Part shown: positions 28,322-36,291 of the stretch, in pieces | Layout of the letters: each line of letters opens with the position of its first letter | How positions within the stretch are numbered: position 1 is the first letter of the stretch | Origin: Ignavibacteriales bacterium | Lineage (GTDB): Bacteria; Bacteroidota; Ignavibacteria; Ignavibacteriales; Melioribacteraceae | Assembly: GCA_020061355.1 (NCBI GenBank) | Contig: JAGUYK010000020.1 | Span: forward strand, 62,001-126,000 | DNA length: 64,000 bases | Direction of reading: 5' to 3' | Program-made: the position numbers and the translations under genes | The notes under the pieces: generated by a model | The model's database searches: none | What the model saw: the letters and a program-made list of their open reading frames with translations, nothing else | Told to the model about the DNA's origin: nothing

Positions 28322-28395
28322 AATTTAACGATTCATTGTTTTTTTTGAATCCTGAATCACCCTTTTTCATCTAACAAAATAAAACAGAGGGCTTT

Positions 28396-28779
28396 ATGTC
28401 ATATCATAATTCAAAACTTGTAAACTATTCTTTCGATGAGGCAATTACCAAAGTTACTGATGAACTTAAAAAAGAAGGATTTGGTGTGCTCACGGAAATT
28501 GATGTGAAAGAAACATTGAAGAAAAAATTAGATGTCGATTTTAGGAAGTACAAGATACTTGGCGCCTGTAATCCAACATTCGCACATAAAGCTTTACAAG
28601 TGGAAGAAACTCTTGGTGTTTTATTACCTTGTAATGTTGTCATTCAGGAAAAAGATGATAAAGTCCAGGTGAGTATAGTCAATCCGATAGAGTCTATGAA
28701 AAGTGTTGGGAACGAAGCACTTAATGAGATAGCTGGAGAGATTGGTGCAAAGTTGGAGAGGGTTTTAGAGAATTTGTGA
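28396..28779 (+). CDS. DUF302 domain protein
   Basis: A 127-residue cytoplasmic protein consisting of one DUF302 domain: FDEAITKVTDELKKEGFGVL, EIDVKETLKKKLDVD, YKILGACNPTFAHKAL and GVLLPCNVVIQE. The family has a compact alpha/beta fold and unknown function; it is often near transporters or redox genes. The single Cys in GACNP is conserved in many members. CAGAGGGC precedes the ATG. Confidence 0.92.
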   Translation: MSYHNSKLVNYSFDEAITKVTDELKKEGFGVLTEIDVKETLKKKLDVDFRKYKILGACNPTFAHKALQVEETLGVLLPCNVVIQEKDDKVQVSIVNPIESMKSVGNEALNEIAGEIGAKLERVLENL

Positions 28780-28793
28780 TTTTTTTAAAGTGG

Positions 28794-28810
28794 CTGAGTT
28801 CCTAAGTACC
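28794..28810 (-). repeat. Left-flank copy of the 8-bp repeat
   Basis: Two units of the 8-bp family found at 29195-29290, here in the opposite orientation: GGTACTTA then GGAACTCA when read on the minus strand. They lie just beyond the 3' end of the four-helix-bundle gene, so that gene is flanked by inverted copies. Confidence 0.55.
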
Positions 28811-28815
28811 AGAGA

Positions 28816-29169
28816 TTATAATCTAAGTTTGCGAATTAATGAAGTTAGCATAGCTTCAATTTCACGCGTTGCATCAAAAAGTTTTTTATAACTATCATCT
28901 GAAAGAAACTGGAGATTTTTTGCTATTTCTAATTGTGTTTGCAGTTCGAAAATGGATCCCATCGCAATTTGAAGAAATCGTTTAAAATCTTTTTTTGAAT
29001 TTCTACCGAATCCTTCTGCAATATTACTTGGAATCGAAATTGCTGCTCTTCTGATTTGATTTGTTAATCCATACAATTCTTCATTCGGAAAACTTCTAGT
29101 CTTAAAATAAATCATTGTAACAAGATCGACCGATTTTTGCCAAACAATCATTTCCCGATAAGTTTTCAT
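28816..29169 (-). CDS. Four-helix-bundle protein (S23/IVS family)
   Basis: A 117-residue all-helical protein of the family first seen in intervening sequences of 23S rRNA genes. Hallmarks: the IVWQKSVDLVTMIYFKT start, LTNQIRRAAISIPSNIAEGFGR, FLQIAMGSIFELQTQLEIA, and a final leucine-rich helix. The function is unknown; the fold is shared with the Avd accessory protein of diversity-generating retroelements. There is no rRNA or reverse transcriptase here. GGGGTGAG lies 3 bp before the ATG. Short 8-bp repeats flank it on both sides. Confidence 0.93.
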   Translation of the reverse strand: MKTYREMIVWQKSVDLVTMIYFKTRSFPNEELYGLTNQIRRAAISIPSNIAEGFGRNSKKDFKRFLQIAMGSIFELQTQLEIAKNLQFLSDDSYKKLFDATREIEAMLTSLIRKLRL

Positions 29170-29194
29170 TTCTCACCCCCTATACAAATAATTT

Positions 29195-29290
29195 TCTCAG
29201 GTACTCAGTTTCTCAGGTATTTAGTTTCTCAGGTACTTAGTTTCTCAGTTGCTCAGGAACTCAGTTACTCAGGAGCTCAGTTACTCTGTT
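29195..29290 (+). repeat. Array of twelve degenerate 8-bp units
   Basis: Ninety-six bases made of six 16-bp units, each two 8-bp half-units near NCTCAGTT or NCTCAGGW. The array ends one base before the ettA stop codon and starts 25 bp upstream of the four-helix-bundle ATG. There is no GC-rich stem or coding frame that explains it. Confidence 0.85.
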
Positions 29291-29291
29291 A

Positions 29292-30974
29292 TTACCTAGT
29301 CAACTTCTTATACTTTACTCTATGTGGAACATCCGCATCTTTTCCTAATCGCTGTCTTCTGTTCTCCTGGTAATCAGAAAAATTACCTTCGAACCAGACA
29401 ACTTTGCTATCACCCTCAAACGATAAAATGTGAGTACAAATTCTATCGAGAAACCACCTATCGTGACTAATTACAACGGCACATCCGGCAAAATTTAGAA
29501 GACCTTCTTCAAGTGCGCGCATTGTATTAACATCCAGATCATTTGTCGGTTCATCGAGCAGTATTACATTTGCATGTTCCTTAAGTGCGAGTGCAAGCTG
29601 AACACGGTTTCTTTCACCACCAGAGAGCAAACCGACTTTCTTTTGCTGATCTGCTCCGGTGAAATTAAACTGTCCTACGTATGCCCGGGAATTTAATTCT
29701 CTATTGCCGAGACGTAGTAATTCATCACCACCCGAAATCATTTGCCAAACAGATTTTTCCGGGTCAAGTATTTCTCTGCTTTGATCAACGTAAGCAAGTT
29801 TAACCGTGTCGCCAATTCTAAATGTTCCGCTATCCGGTTTATCCTGTCCAACAATCATTCTGAATAATGTAGTTTTACCGGCACCGTTCGGTCCGATTAC
29901 ACCCACAATTCCACCGGGAGGGAGCTTGAAGCTAAGATTTTCAAATAAAAGTTTATCACCGTATGCCTTGGAAATATTTTCTGCTTCGATTACAACATTG
30001 CCTAAGCGCGGACCGGGCGGAATATAAAGTTCTAATTCTTTTTGCCGTTTTTCGGTTTCTTCATTAAGCATCTCCTCATAGGAAGCAATCCTCGCTTTCG
30101 ATTTTGCCTGCCTTGCACGCGGTGCCATCCTTATCCATTCCAATTCACGCTGCAATGTTTTTTGACGGTCCGTTTCTTTTTTCTCCTCAAGATGAAGCCG
30201 GTTCTGTTTCTGCTCTAACCATGATGAATAATTACCTTTCCATGGAATCCCTTCGCCTCTGTCAAGCTCTAAAATCCATCCGGCAACATTATCAAGAAAG
30301 TAACGGTCGTGTGTTACTGCTATAACAGTTCCTGCATAACGGTTAAGTTCTGCTTCCAACCATAATACTGTTTCTGCGTCAAGATGGTTGGTAGGTTCAT
30401 CTAATAAAAGAATATCGGGTTTCTTTAATAGGAGCCGGCACATAGCTACCCTTCTTCGTTCTCCGCCTGAAAGTACTTTGACAGATGTATCCGGCGGGGG
30501 ACAACCAAGAACATCCATTGCCATTTCGAGTTTGGAATCGAGATCCCATGCATCCATATGATCTAATTTCTCCTGAACTTTACCCTGACGTTCGAGGAGG
30601 TCGTTCATCTCGTCGTCGTTCATCGGCTCTGCAAACTTAGCGTTTATATCATCGTATTCTTTTAAGACATCTACAATTTCCTGGACACCTTCCTGAACTA
30701 TTTCTTTGACGGTTTTTGTATTATCTAATTGAGGTTCCTGCTCGAGCAACCCAATTGTAAATCCAGGTGATACTGCGGTCTCTCCGTTAAAATCCTTATC
30801 AACTCCGCCGAGGATTTTTAAAAGAGAACTTTTGCCCGAGCCGTTAAGACCAAGTACACCAATCTTAGCACCGTAGAAGTATGAAAGGTAAATATCTTTA
30901 ATGACCGGTTTATTGTTGTAATACTTGCTAACTCCGATCATCGAGTAAATTATTTTGTTCGGTTCGTTTGACAT
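29292..30974 (-). CDS. ettA: Energy-dependent translational throttle ABC-F protein
   Basis: A 560-residue ABC-F ATPase that binds the ribosomal E site and gates entry into elongation according to ATP/ADP ratio. It has two ATPase domains and no membrane part. Domain 1 has GLNGSGKSSLLKIL and [20 protein letters not shown] with LLLDEPTNHLDAE; domain 2 has [26 protein letters not shown] and LLDEPTNDLDV. The linker with RMAPRARQAKSKARI and the arm region match EttA. Length equals E. coli EttA (about 555). Confidence 0.96.
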   Translation of the reverse strand: MSNEPNKIIYSMIGVSKYYNNKPVIKDIYLSYFYGAKIGVLGLNGSGKSSLLKILGGVDKDFNGETAVSPGFTIGLLEQEPQLDNTKTVKEIVQEGVQEIVDVLKEYDDINAKFAEPMNDDEMNDLLERQGKVQEKLDHMDAWDLDSKLEMAMDVLGCPPPDTSVKVLSGGERRRVAMCRLLLKKPDILLLDEPTNHLDAETVLWLEAELNRYAGTVIAVTHDRYFLDNVAGWILELDRGEGIPWKGNYSSWLEQKQNRLHLEEKKETDRQKTLQRELEWIRMAPRARQAKSKARIASYEEMLNEETEKRQKELELYIPPGPRLGNVVIEAENISKAYGDKLLFENLSFKLPPGGIVGVIGPNGAGKTTLFRMIVGQDKPDSGTFRIGDTVKLAYVDQSREILDPEKSVWQMISGGDELLRLGNRELNSRAYVGQFNFTGADQQKKVGLLSGGERNRVQLALALKEHANVILLDEPTNDLDVNTMRALEEGLLNFAGCAVVISHDRWFLDRICTHILSFEGDSKVVWFEGNFSDYQENRRQRLGKDADVPHRVKYKKLTR

Positions 30975-31070
30975 ATTTTTGATTGTTGATAGTTGAAAAT
31001 TTTGTAAACTTACTTTTAATACTATATATAGGAAATATATTATTAATTTAATTGCAATTGTTTGTGGATC

Positions 31071-31270
31071 TTAAAGATATAAAGCCAAAATGCCTTTAAG
31101 AATGAGTATAACACCAGCTATTATTACCAGGGTTTCCGGATTATATCTTCTTTTGATCTCTCGAGTATTTTATTTTCTAAATAATAGATCCATTTGATCA
31201 ATGGTCGTCTGAATAATATAATCACTATTCCAACAATTATACTGGATATAATTTTAATATTAAAAATTAG
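31071..31270 (-). pseudogene. Frameshifted small membrane-protein gene
   Basis: The 314-bp gap 30975-31288 is not empty. On the minus strand, one frame (about 31268 to 31127) reads a hydrophobic helix, IISSIIVGIVIILF, then RRPLIKWIYYLENKILERS, and stops. The next frame, overlapping it, continues with RYNPETLVIIAGVILILKG to a stop at 31071. Together they look like one two-helix membrane protein broken by a single frameshift near 31140-31165. No ATG start is visible at the front. It could be a decayed gene or a sequencing error. Family not recognised. Confidence 0.4.
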
Positions 31271-31288
31271 ATTGTGTCCCTAACAAAA

Positions 31289-31990
31289 TCAAAGCGACTT
31301 AAATATTTTAGCGTCTTCCATCAAAACTTTATAAGTATATCCATAACCGAAATCTTTATCCAATGAAATCTTCCCTTCAAAAGTAATCTCTTCACCTACA
31401 ACTGTTTGATCTTTGGAAGTTATTGTCAGATCAAAATTTTCACCGCTGCTAGTCCCGTCCTGAATATGGATCCAATTTCTTTTCATAATACCTGTATTAA
31501 TCTTAATTACCTTCCCTTTTATTCTAACAACTTTACCCGAGTATGTTTTAGGGTTGTTATATAACTGTGCAATTGTAATCCCTCCGGTAGCGCGTTCAAC
31601 CGAAATATCTTCCTTGCTTAATTCAGGTTTCAGAGGTTGATTCATAACGCCTTCGCCAAGTTTAACGCTGGCATTATCAATAAATAAAATCGAATCGAAT
31701 GTTTTGTTCAATTCTTTGCTTGTAAAGTTTTTCATCTCCATTGATTTTTCATATAAGATCACTTCGCCAACTTTAAATTCGGCTTTTGGCGCAGCTATCC
31801 AGTATTCTTTATTGTCCTCAGTCACTCTTAGATAAGTATAATCTGTTACTTGAACAACTTCCTGAACTGTAGCTTTATGCTGATTTTGATTTATCGGTTT
31901 ACTTTGATTTTGTGCTTTCTGTTCTTCATTTTGTGAACAGGCAGTAAAGAGAAATGAAACCAAAATTATTATTACGAATATATGACGCAT
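31289..31990 (-). CDS. Lipoprotein with two OB-fold-like domains
   Basis: A 233-residue lipoprotein: signal peptide with lipobox FTAC (lipidated Cys18), then a polar Q/N/K linker. The first domain (about 40-85) has HKATVQEVVQVTDYTYLRV and EYWIAAPKAEFKVGE, similar to small periplasmic NrfJ-type beta-barrels. The second (about 140-232) has SGKVVRIKGKVIKINTG, NWIHIQDGTSS and VVGEEITFEGKI, reading as an OB fold. Binding of a ligand, metal or nucleic acid cannot be told from sequence. It lies upstream of ettA on the same strand. Confidence 0.72.
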   Translation of the reverse strand: MRHIFVIIILVSFLFTACSQNEEQKAQNQSKPINQNQHKATVQEVVQVTDYTYLRVTEDNKEYWIAAPKAEFKVGEVILYEKSMEMKNFTSKELNKTFDSILFIDNASVKLGEGVMNQPLKPELSKEDISVERATGGITIAQLYNNPKTYSGKVVRIKGKVIKINTGIMKRNWIHIQDGTSSGENFDLTITSKDQTVVGEEITFEGKISLDKDFGYGYTYKVLMEDAKIFKSL

Positions 31991-32062
31991 TGAATTAGTC
32001 CTTATTATTTGAAGTTAACGGTCGAAATATAACTAAAAGTGACTTCTGAACTATACGCGATG

Positions 32063-32070
32063 TATATTTG
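32063..32070 (+). promoter_or_regulatory. Probable -7 element for rlmI
   Basis: TATATTTG fits TAnnTTTG. There is only a poor -33 match upstream. The predicted transcript start near 32076 lies after an in-frame TTG at 32068 and before the TTG at 32092, supporting the latter as the start of translation. Confidence 0.45.
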
Positions 32071-32091
32071 CATAACTCAAAGGATAAAATT

Positions 32092-33273
32092 TTGAATAAG
32101 CTTGTATTAAAAAGGAACGAAGATCGCCGTATTAAACAGGGTCATCTCTGGGTTTTCAGTAATGAAATTGAAAAAATAGTGCAAAGTGAAGAGAGCGGGG
32201 TTCAGAATGGGGGTCTAATTGAAATCAATGATTATCGGGACAATTATATAGCAACGGGTTTTTATAATGCCAATTCATTGATAACTGCGCGTGTTCTCAC
32301 TTCCCGAAAGGAATTTGATCTTTCAGCTCTTTTAGAACAAAAATTGCTTGCCTCATTTAACTTCCGAAAAACAATTTACCCTGACCGAAATTCATTCAGA
32401 ATGGTTTTTAGCGAAAGTGACTTTTTACCCGGTCTGATAATTGACAAGTATAATAATATATTTGTTCTCCAGGTCTATTCATTTGGAATGGAAAGAAACA
32501 TTGACCTGATAGTTAAGATATTAAAAGAAAAGTTTAGTGCAGAGAATATTTTTACCAAAAACGAAGAGTATTTCAGACAAATTGAAGGATTACCGGTTGA
32601 AGATAAAATCTATTCCGGCAAAATAGAAAGCGAAATTATTGATGACGGGAATGTTAAGTATAAAATAGATTTTGAATCATCCCATAAAACCGGATTTTAT
32701 TTCGACCAATGCGATAACAGAGAATTTGCAGGAAAATTTTGTAAGGGGAAAGCAGTTTTAGATTGCTTCTGCAATTCGGGCGGATTTGGATTACATGCTG
32801 CAAAGAATGGTGCCCACACAGTTACTTTTGTCGATTCATCTAAACATGAATTGGAAAATGCCCGGTCGAATTTTACATTAAACGGTTTTTCATGCGATTC
32901 TGAATTTGTTAATTCAGATCTATTCGACTTTTTGGAAAAGTGTGTTGAACTAAAACGAAAGTTTGATGTTGTGATTATCGATCCGCCGGCATTTGCAAAG
33001 AACAAAAAGAGTTTGTCAAAAGCCATCAAAGGCTACGAAAAATTAAATCGTCTGGCAATGGAGGTTGTTAATAATAACGGATTACTTTTCACTTCATCCT
33101 GCTCTTATCATCTCAAAGAAAACCAGTTTATTGAATTGATCAACTCCGCAGCCATTAAAGCCGGAAAGCAAATTCAATTGTTCCATTTCAATAATGCTTC
33201 AAAAGATCATCCAGTACTTCCATCAATGGAGGAAACCGTCTACTTAAAATTTGCAGCGATTAAAGTTATGTAG
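32092..33273 (+). CDS. rlmI: Class I rRNA (cytosine-C5) methyltransferase, RlmI-like
   Basis: An RlmI/RlmK-like enzyme that methylates a cytosine of 23S rRNA using SAM. The N-terminal PUA domain has HLWVFSNEI and GGLIEINDYRDNYIATGFYN. The middle carries LPGLIIDKYNNIFVLQVYS. The Rossmann methyltransferase has VLDCFCNSGGFGLHAAKNGA (SAM motif), the DPPAFAKNKKS catalytic loop and TSSCSYH with the catalytic Cys. TTG at 32092 is preferred (393 residues): AAAGGAT lies 6 bp ahead, whereas the TTG at 32068 overlaps the -7 element. Confidence 0.88.
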   Translation: MNKLVLKRNEDRRIKQGHLWVFSNEIEKIVQSEESGVQNGGLIEINDYRDNYIATGFYNANSLITARVLTSRKEFDLSALLEQKLLASFNFRKTIYPDRNSFRMVFSESDFLPGLIIDKYNNIFVLQVYSFGMERNIDLIVKILKEKFSAENIFTKNEEYFRQIEGLPVEDKIYSGKIESEIIDDGNVKYKIDFESSHKTGFYFDQCDNREFAGKFCKGKAVLDCFCNSGGFGLHAAKNGAHTVTFVDSSKHELENARSNFTLNGFSCDSEFVNSDLFDFLEKCVELKRKFDVVIIDPPAFAKNKKSLSKAIKGYEKLNRLAMEVVNNNGLLFTSSCSYHLKENQFIELINSAAIKAGKQIQLFHFNNASKDHPVLPSMEETVYLKFAAIKVM

Positions 33274-33318
33274 CCTCATCTTTCTTATGTGATTTTTGAT
33301 TTGTAATTGAAGATGAGG
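33274..33318. other. Inverted repeat after rlmI
   Basis: CCTCATCTT (33274-33282) and AAGATGAGG (33310-33318) are perfect 9-bp inverted copies with a 27-base loop, starting at the first base after the rlmI stop. There is no T-run behind the second arm, so it is not a classical terminator. It could stabilise the mRNA end. The rest of the gap to 33438 is AT-rich, and nothing more was recognised. Confidence 0.35.
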
Positions 33319-33447
33319 TCAGCATTAAAATTCATATATTTACCACCCGAAAAAGAGATTTTTAACAAAAATTAACAACATTTTCGAAACATTAATCAAT
33401 AATATTTTGTAGAAACAAACAGTTTTCAAAATAAATAGGTGATAAAA

Positions 33448-34431
33448 TTGGATATTTCAGCGCTCAATGAAAGAATCAGAAAAGAAAGCGAGTTCATTGA
33501 TATTTTATTAAGTGAAATCGGCAAAGTAATTATCGGGCAGAAGCAGATGCTCGAACGGCTTGTAATCGGTTTACTTGGTAACGGGCATGTTCTGCTTGAA
33601 GGTGTACCGGGACTGGCTAAGACTTTAGCAATAAAATCTCTTGCCGCATCAATGAAAGCTAAATTCCAGAGAATTCAGTTCACACCCGATCTGTTGCCTG
33701 CCGATTTGATTGGAACTCTTATATACAATCAAAAGGAGGGTAACTTCACAATTAAGAAGGGACCAATCTTCGCTAATTTTATTCTTGCAGATGAAATTAA
33801 CCGTGCACCTGCCAAGGTTCAAAGTGCGCTTTTAGAAGCAATGCAGGAAAGGCAAGTAACAATAGGTGAAAATACTTTCAAGCTCGATGAACCATTCCTT
33901 GTATTGGCAACACAAAATCCGATTGAACAGGAAGGAACTTATCCATTACCGGAAGCGCAGGTTGACCGATTTATGCTAAAGGTTAAGATTACTTATCCGA
34001 ATCGTGAAGAAGAGCAGAAAATTATGAAGATGAATTCTACAGGTGAAATGACTCAACCGAAACAGGTTATTGACCCGGACGATATTCTAAAAGCAAGAAA
34101 ATTAGTAAGCGAAATTTATGTTGATGAAAAAATAGAGAAATATATTCTTGATATTGTATTTGCTACGCGAACACCGAAAGATTTTGGACTTGATGAACTA
34201 ACCGATTTGATCAACTATGGCGCCTCACCGCGTGCATCAATAAATCTTGCTCTTGGTGCCCGTGCTATGGCATTTATAAGAAGGCGCGGTTATGTAATAC
34301 CAGAAGATGTACGTTCAATTTGTTCAGATGTTCTTCGTCATCGTATTGCTGTTACTTACGAAGCGGAAGCAGAGGATATCACTTCAGAAATCATTATTTC
34401 CAAAATATTAAATAAGATTGAAGTACCATGA
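33448..34431 (+). CDS. MoxR-family AAA+ ATPase
   Basis: An AAA+ ATPase of about 327 residues that heads a MoxR/Bat operon. Walker A GVPGLAKTL (about residue 52), Walker B ILADEINRA, sensor LATQNPIEQEGTYPLPEAQ, and the MoxR signature VDRFMLK. MoxR proteins act as chaperones that insert metals or activate VWA-domain partners. TTG at 33448 is preferred over GTG at 33439, because AGGTGAT then stands at ribosome-site distance; the product starts MDISALNERI. The DUF58 and VWA genes follow in the same direction. Confidence 0.93.
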   Translation: MDISALNERIRKESEFIDILLSEIGKVIIGQKQMLERLVIGLLGNGHVLLEGVPGLAKTLAIKSLAASMKAKFQRIQFTPDLLPADLIGTLIYNQKEGNFTIKKGPIFANFILADEINRAPAKVQSALLEAMQERQVTIGENTFKLDEPFLVLATQNPIEQEGTYPLPEAQVDRFMLKVKITYPNREEEQKIMKMNSTGEMTQPKQVIDPDDILKARKLVSEIYVDEKIEKYILDIVFATRTPKDFGLDELTDLINYGASPRASINLALGARAMAFIRRRGYVIPEDVRSICSDVLRHRIAVTYEAEAEDITSEIIISKILNKIEVP

Positions 34432-34436
34432 TAAAT

Positions 34437-34460
34437 CATGATCAAGATCATGATCAAGAG
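34437..34460 (+). repeat. Doubled 12-bp repeat CATGATCAAGAK
   Basis: Two tandem copies, CATGATCAAGAT and CATGATCAAGAG, occupy most of the 37-bp gap between the MoxR and DUF58 genes. A third related copy in the opposite orientation is at 23525-23540. It contains overlapping ATCATGAT and TGATCA palindromes. Confidence 0.5.
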
Positions 34461-34468
34461 AAAAATAG

Positions 34469-35344
34469 ATGTTAACAAAAGAACTACTTAAACAAGTTAA
34501 GCAGATCGAAATTCGCACGCGCGGAATTGTTAATGAAGTTTTTTCCGGTGAATATCATTCCGTTTTCAAAGGCAGGGGAATGGAGTTTTCAGAAGTGCGT
34601 GAGTACATGGTTGGCGATGATGTACGGAGCATCGACTGGAATGTAAGCGCAAGATTCGGTCACCCATTCATTAAAATATTTGAAGAGGAGCGCGAACTTA
34701 CTGTAATGCTTCTTGTTGATTTAAGCGGTTCATTGGTATTCGGATCGGTTGATAAAACCAAACAGCAGATTGCAGCCGAATTAAGTGCCATTCTTGCTCT
34801 ATCTGCATTAAAGAATAATGATAAAGTCGGCTTAATACTTTTTACGGATCAGATCGAGAAATTTATCCCGCCTAAAAAAGGGAAGAGCCACTCGCTTCGC
34901 ATTATTCGGGAAGTACTTTCTTTTGAACCGCAAGGTAATAGAACAAATCTTCGTTCGGCACTCGAATATTTTAACCATACAATTAAAAAGAAAGCGATTG
35001 TATTTCTGATCTCTGATTTTTTTGATATCGGCTATGAAAAGATTTTAAGAATTGTCGGTAAGAAACATGACCTTATAGGGATCGTATTGAGTGATCCAAG
35101 GGAGAAAGAAATTATCAGTCAGGGTTTAATCAAATTCCGTGATGCCGAAACCGGAGAGATACGGTATGTTGATACTGGAAGTAAAGATTTTCAAATTACA
35201 TTTAGAGAAACACAAAGCAGGTTTAATAACTACCGAAGACAACTATTTTTAACAAGCAGATTGGATTCGATAAATATTCAAACAGGCGGTTCCTATATAA
35301 AACCTCTTGTGGATTTCTTTAAGATGCGAGAGAAACGATGGTAA
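34469..35344 (+). CDS. DUF58 domain protein (VWA-like, Bat operon)
   Basis: A 291-residue cytoplasmic protein. The family core is visible: GRGMEFSEVREYMVGDDVRSIDWN (split around EVREY) near residues 31-54, KIFEEERELTVMLLVDLSGSL with the metal-binding DLSGS, and the SDFFDIGYEK region. DUF58 proteins almost always follow moxR and contain a degenerate VWA fold, presumably as a partner of the ATPase. Its end overlaps the next start by 7 bp, indicating translational coupling. Confidence 0.93.
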   Translation: MLTKELLKQVKQIEIRTRGIVNEVFSGEYHSVFKGRGMEFSEVREYMVGDDVRSIDWNVSARFGHPFIKIFEEERELTVMLLVDLSGSLVFGSVDKTKQQIAAELSAILALSALKNNDKVGLILFTDQIEKFIPPKKGKSHSLRIIREVLSFEPQGNRTNLRSALEYFNHTIKKKAIVFLISDFFDIGYEKILRIVGKKHDLIGIVLSDPREKEIISQGLIKFRDAETGEIRYVDTGSKDFQITFRETQSRFNNYRRQLFLTSRLDSINIQTGGSYIKPLVDFFKMREKRW

Positions 35345-36291
35345 AATATATCCGCCCATTTCTTATTTTTATTTTCATTGCATCATTTACTAATCATGCT
35401 CAGGAAATGAGTGTAAGTGCATATACAGATACAAGCAGCTATATGGTCGGTGATTATATCAACTACACTTTGGAGATTAAACACGACAAATATTTCGCTG
35501 TTTATGTACCATCTATAAAAGACAGTATTAAAGTTCTTGATTTCATACGCGCTTTCCCGGTCGACAAAAAAAATGTTGGTGAGAATGTTATAGAATATCA
35601 CAAATTCATTTTTTCCAAGTACGATTCGGGTAAAGTTGAAATTCCACCGATCCAAATAGAATATACAAAGCATCAAAGCGGTAATAAACATTTTATTTCA
35701 ACAAATCCCTTATCCCTGGTTGTCCGCACTCTCCCTGTCAATACACAGGAGGATATTAAGGATGTCAAAGAACCGGTTAAATTGCCGTTGAATTGGCTCC
35801 TTTTTATAGCTATGGTGATTTTGATTGTCGGGTTATTAATCGGCAGCTATTACATATACAAATTCTACAAAAAGAAAAAAGAAGGAATTATTCTCCAGGA
35901 ACCTGAGATTAAAATTCCACCTCATGAAATTGCATTGCAACAGCTTTATTTACTGGAAGAAAAGAAACTCTGGCAGCAAGGATTGATCAAGGAATACCAT
36001 TCTGAAATAACCGGGATTGTTCGACAATACTTTGAAGTGCGTTTTAATATACGTGCCCTCGAAATGACTTCTGCAGAGATACTGGGAGTACTGAGTTATA
36101 TCGAGGAAGGTAAAGCTATAGTTGAAACTGCCAATAGCTTTTTCAGCAATGCGGATCTTGTTAAGTTTGCAAAATTCCAACCGATACCGAGCGTTAATGA
36201 AGAGATGATGAGTCAGGCTTACCAGATCATAAAAGATACAATACCAATTCCGGTTCCGATTGAGAAGGAAGAGGTTCGCGATGTTCAGTGA
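35338..36291 (+). CDS. Membrane protein of the Bat operon (BatD-like N-terminal domain)
   Basis: A 317-residue inner-membrane protein. Signal peptide about 1-21, then a periplasmic immunoglobulin-like domain (MSVSAYTDTSSYMVGDYINYTL), one membrane helix at about 151-174 (NWLLFIAMVILIVGLLIGSYY), and a cytoplasmic helical tail with EYHSEITGIVRQYFEVRFN and ALEMTSAEIL. The architecture is a short version of BatD, with the same kind of tail as BatD downstream (EFYSELSQALFGYLEDKLGI). It overlaps genes on both sides. Probably a periplasm-facing partner of the VWA proteins. Confidence 0.8.
   Translation: MVKYIRPFLIFIFIASFTNHAQEMSVSAYTDTSSYMVGDYINYTLEIKHDKYFAVYVPSIKDSIKVLDFIRAFPVDKKNVGENVIEYHKFIFSKYDSGKVEIPPIQIEYTKHQSGNKHFISTNPLSLVVRTLPVNTQEDIKDVKEPVKLPLNWLLFIAMVILIVGLLIGSYYIYKFYKKKKEGIILQEPEIKIPPHEIALQQLYLLEEKKLWQQGLIKEYHSEITGIVRQYFEVRFNIRALEMTSAEILGVLSYIEEGKAIVETANSFFSNADLVKFAKFQPIPSVNEEMMSQAYQIIKDTIPIPVPIEKEEVRDVQ

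Noticed and set aside
28322-28395. Terminator after the SLC13 gene from GATTCA/TGAATC arms
   Set aside because: The stem is only 6 bp and AT-rich, the T-run lies in the loop, and a second GAATC makes the pairing ambiguous.
28816-29169. Diversity-generating retroelement, because the four-helix-bundle protein resembles Avd
   Set aside because: No reverse transcriptase, template repeat or variable repeat was seen nearby; the protein fits the general S23/IVS family.
28816-29169. 23S rRNA intervening sequence
   Set aside because: There is no rRNA sequence on either side; the gene lies between protein-coding genes.
29195-29290. CRISPR array
   Set aside because: The units are 8 or 16 bp with no spacers, and no cas genes are present.
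33274-33318. Rho-independent terminator after rlmI
   Set aside because: The 9-bp stem is perfect, but the loop is 27 bases and no T-run follows; kept only as an inverted repeat.
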